Assembly: GCA_026389675.1 (NCBI GenBank)
Contig: JAPLHJ010000044.1
Location: 1-7,637 of the forward strand
DNA length: 7,637 nucleotides
DNA from: Chloroflexota bacterium
Lineage (GTDB): Bacteria; Chloroflexota; Dehalococcoidia; GIF9; UBA5629
Direction: 5' to 3'
A model generated the notes under the pieces. It saw only the letters and a list, made by a program, of their open reading frames with translations, did not search any database and was not told where the DNA came from. Below, piece by piece: positions 6,982 to 7,637 of this stretch. Within the stretch, counting starts at the first letter, position 1; each line of letters begins with the position of its first letter. Both the position numbers and the translations under genes were made by a program.

Positions 6982-6997
6982 GTTATATTTATATAAC
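6982..6997. promoter_or_regulatory. Candidate MarR operator on the marR -10 box
   Basis: GTTATAT-TT-ATATAAC has perfect 7-bp arms around a 2-nt centre, and after a 2-nt mismatch on each side the symmetry continues with AAAA (6976-6979) against TTTT (7000-7003). It covers the marR -10 box completely, so a bound dimer would block RNA polymerase. Size and shape fit MarR operators, which are commonly 16-20 bp palindromes. That the neighbouring MarR protein binds here is inferred from position. Confidence 0.65.
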
Positions 6998-7016
6998 TTT
7001 TTTATTTATATGTCAA
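6988..7016 (-). promoter_or_regulatory. marR promoter
   Basis: On the - strand a consensus -35 TTGACA (+ strand 7016-7011) is followed after exactly 17 nt by TATAAA (6993-6988). Transcription would start near 6981, leaving a leader of about 28 nt. Both boxes and the spacing match the housekeeping sigma factor, so the promoter should be strong unless repressed by a protein on the overlapping palindrome. Confidence 0.75.
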
Positions 7017-7020
7017 AAGT

Positions 7021-7049
7021 TTGAAGCATCAATGTGATACTGATATACT
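7021..7049 (+). promoter_or_regulatory. gatB promoter, next to the gene start
   Basis: TTGAAG (7021-7026) and TATACT (7044-7049) are separated by 17 nt and match the housekeeping consensus at 4 of 6 and 5 of 6 positions. Transcription would begin around 7056, only about 4 nt before the gatB GTG at 7060. The -35 box is 4 nt from the -35 of the divergent marR promoter. Confidence 0.6.
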
Positions 7050-7059
7050 ATCCGGCGTT

Positions 7060-7637
7060 GTGAAATACGAAACAGTCATCGGCCTGGAGGTGCATTCGCA
7101 GCTGCTTACAGTCAGCAAGATGTATTGTTCCTGCAGAGCCGATTATGCCAGCACGCCACCCAACACACATGTCTGCCCGGTATGTATGGGACTGCCCGGC
7201 GTACTTCCCACTATCAACCGGCGGGCCGTGGAGTTCACTGTCATGACCGCCCTGGCCCTTAACTGTTCCATCCCGGAACATGCCAAATTCGACCGTAAGA
7301 ATTACCCCTACCCGGACCTGATGAAAGGCTACCAGATATCACAGTACGACAAGCCGATGAGCTTGAACGGCTACCTTGTTATCGACATCGAGGGAAGAAA
7401 AAAAAAGGTCGGCATTACGCGTGTCCACCTGGAAGAAGATGTCGCCAAGCTGCTGCACCGCACTACACCCGAAGGAGAGAGCTACAGCCTGGTGGACATC
7501 AACCGCGCCGGCATGCCGCTGATGGAGATAGTCAGCGAACCGGACATGAACTCTCCCGAGGAAGCCCGTCTTTACTTGGTTAAGCTGAGATCCATCCTGC
7601 AGTACCTGGGAGTTTCAACCGGCAATATGGAGGAAGG
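7060..7637 (+). CDS. gatB: Aspartyl/glutamyl-tRNA amidotransferase subunit B (5' part, cut by window end)
   Basis: GatB binds Glu-tRNA(Gln) or Asp-tRNA(Asn), activates the mischarged amino acid with ATP and, with GatA and GatC, converts it to Gln or Asn in the cytoplasm. About 192 codons of a usual 470-500 are present. The start KYETVIGLEVHSQL at 2-15 contains the family's IGLEVH. C23, C25, C39 and C42 (CxC and CPVC) form the zinc knuckle found in many GatB proteins. Further signatures are YPDLMKGYQISQY at 84-96, RVHLEED at 121-127 and VDINRAGMPLMEIVSEPDM at 145-163. GTG at 7060 puts the start exactly where GatB proteins usually begin (MKYE-like). No ribosome binding site precedes it, and the promoter is so near that the mRNA is likely leaderless. 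A run of nine A at 7398-7406 stays in frame. gatA and gatC are not in the window. Confidence 0.96.
   Translation, partial: MKYETVIGLEVHSQLLTVSKMYCSCRADYASTPPNTHVCPVCMGLPGVLPTINRRAVEFTVMTALALNCSIPEHAKFDRKNYPYPDLMKGYQISQYDKPMSLNGYLVIDIEGRKKKVGITRVHLEEDVAKLLHRTTPEGESYSLVDINRAGMPLMEIVSEPDMNSPEEARLYLVKLRSILQYLGVSTGNMEE

Noticed and set aside
7398..7406. Run of nine A in gatB as a programmed frameshift or slippage site
   Set aside because: The zero frame continues through conserved GatB motifs on both sides, so no shift is needed; occasional slippage cannot be judged from sequence.
1..7637. tRNA, rRNA, CRISPR array, insertion sequence or phage elements
   Set aside because: No cloverleaf, spaced direct repeats, transposase or terminal inverted repeats were seen; genes fill nearly all the window.

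Overview
The window is a piece of a bacterial chromosome with seven protein genes (one cut off at the right edge) and almost no free space. The genes suggest a bacterium that makes Gln-tRNA and/or Asn-tRNA by the indirect transamidation route, because it carries gatB. One efflux adaptor is a lipoprotein with a long extracytoplasmic part. The moderate GC content, the EmrA/EmrB-like set and the zinc-type GatB would fit Chloroflexota such as Dehalococcoidia. That placement is an impression only; no rRNA or other marker is present.

Left part (about 1-2418, + strand): a DHA2-type MFS exporter gene is followed 16 nt later by a corA-type Mg2+/divalent cation channel gene, probably one transcript. 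The exporter has a start-codon problem: its reading frame and first membrane helix extend upstream of the only canonical start, at 105, with no ATG/GTG/TTG available before an in-frame stop at 3-5.

Middle part (2425-6952, - strand, read right to left): a four-gene unit made of a MarR-family regulator, a large HlyD-type lipoprotein adaptor, a very short EmrA-like adaptor, and an EmrB-like DHA2 pump. Its last gene converges on corA with 6 nt between the stop codons. The marR promoter (TTGACA-17 nt-TATAAA) has a palindrome lying directly on its -10 box, the arrangement expected for MarR autorepression. The core of that palindrome recurs in the gap between the two adaptor genes. A second promoter (extended -10, TGGTATAAT) lies between marR and the lipoprotein gene.

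Right part (7060-7637, + strand): the first 192 codons of gatB, divergent from marR. Its promoter (TTGAAG-17 nt-TATACT) sits so close to the GTG start that the mRNA is probably leaderless or nearly so. The marR and gatB -35 boxes are only 4 nt apart.

The most interesting system is the dual-adaptor pump. The EmrA-like adaptor has lost the coiled-coil hairpin that normally separates its lipoyl halves. The neighbouring lipoprotein adaptor has instead an oversized (about 250 residue) insert with a recurring TPR-like motif and four cysteines. The two may be parts of one unusual tripartite export machine under MarR control. This is inferred from gene order and sequence reading and has not been tested.
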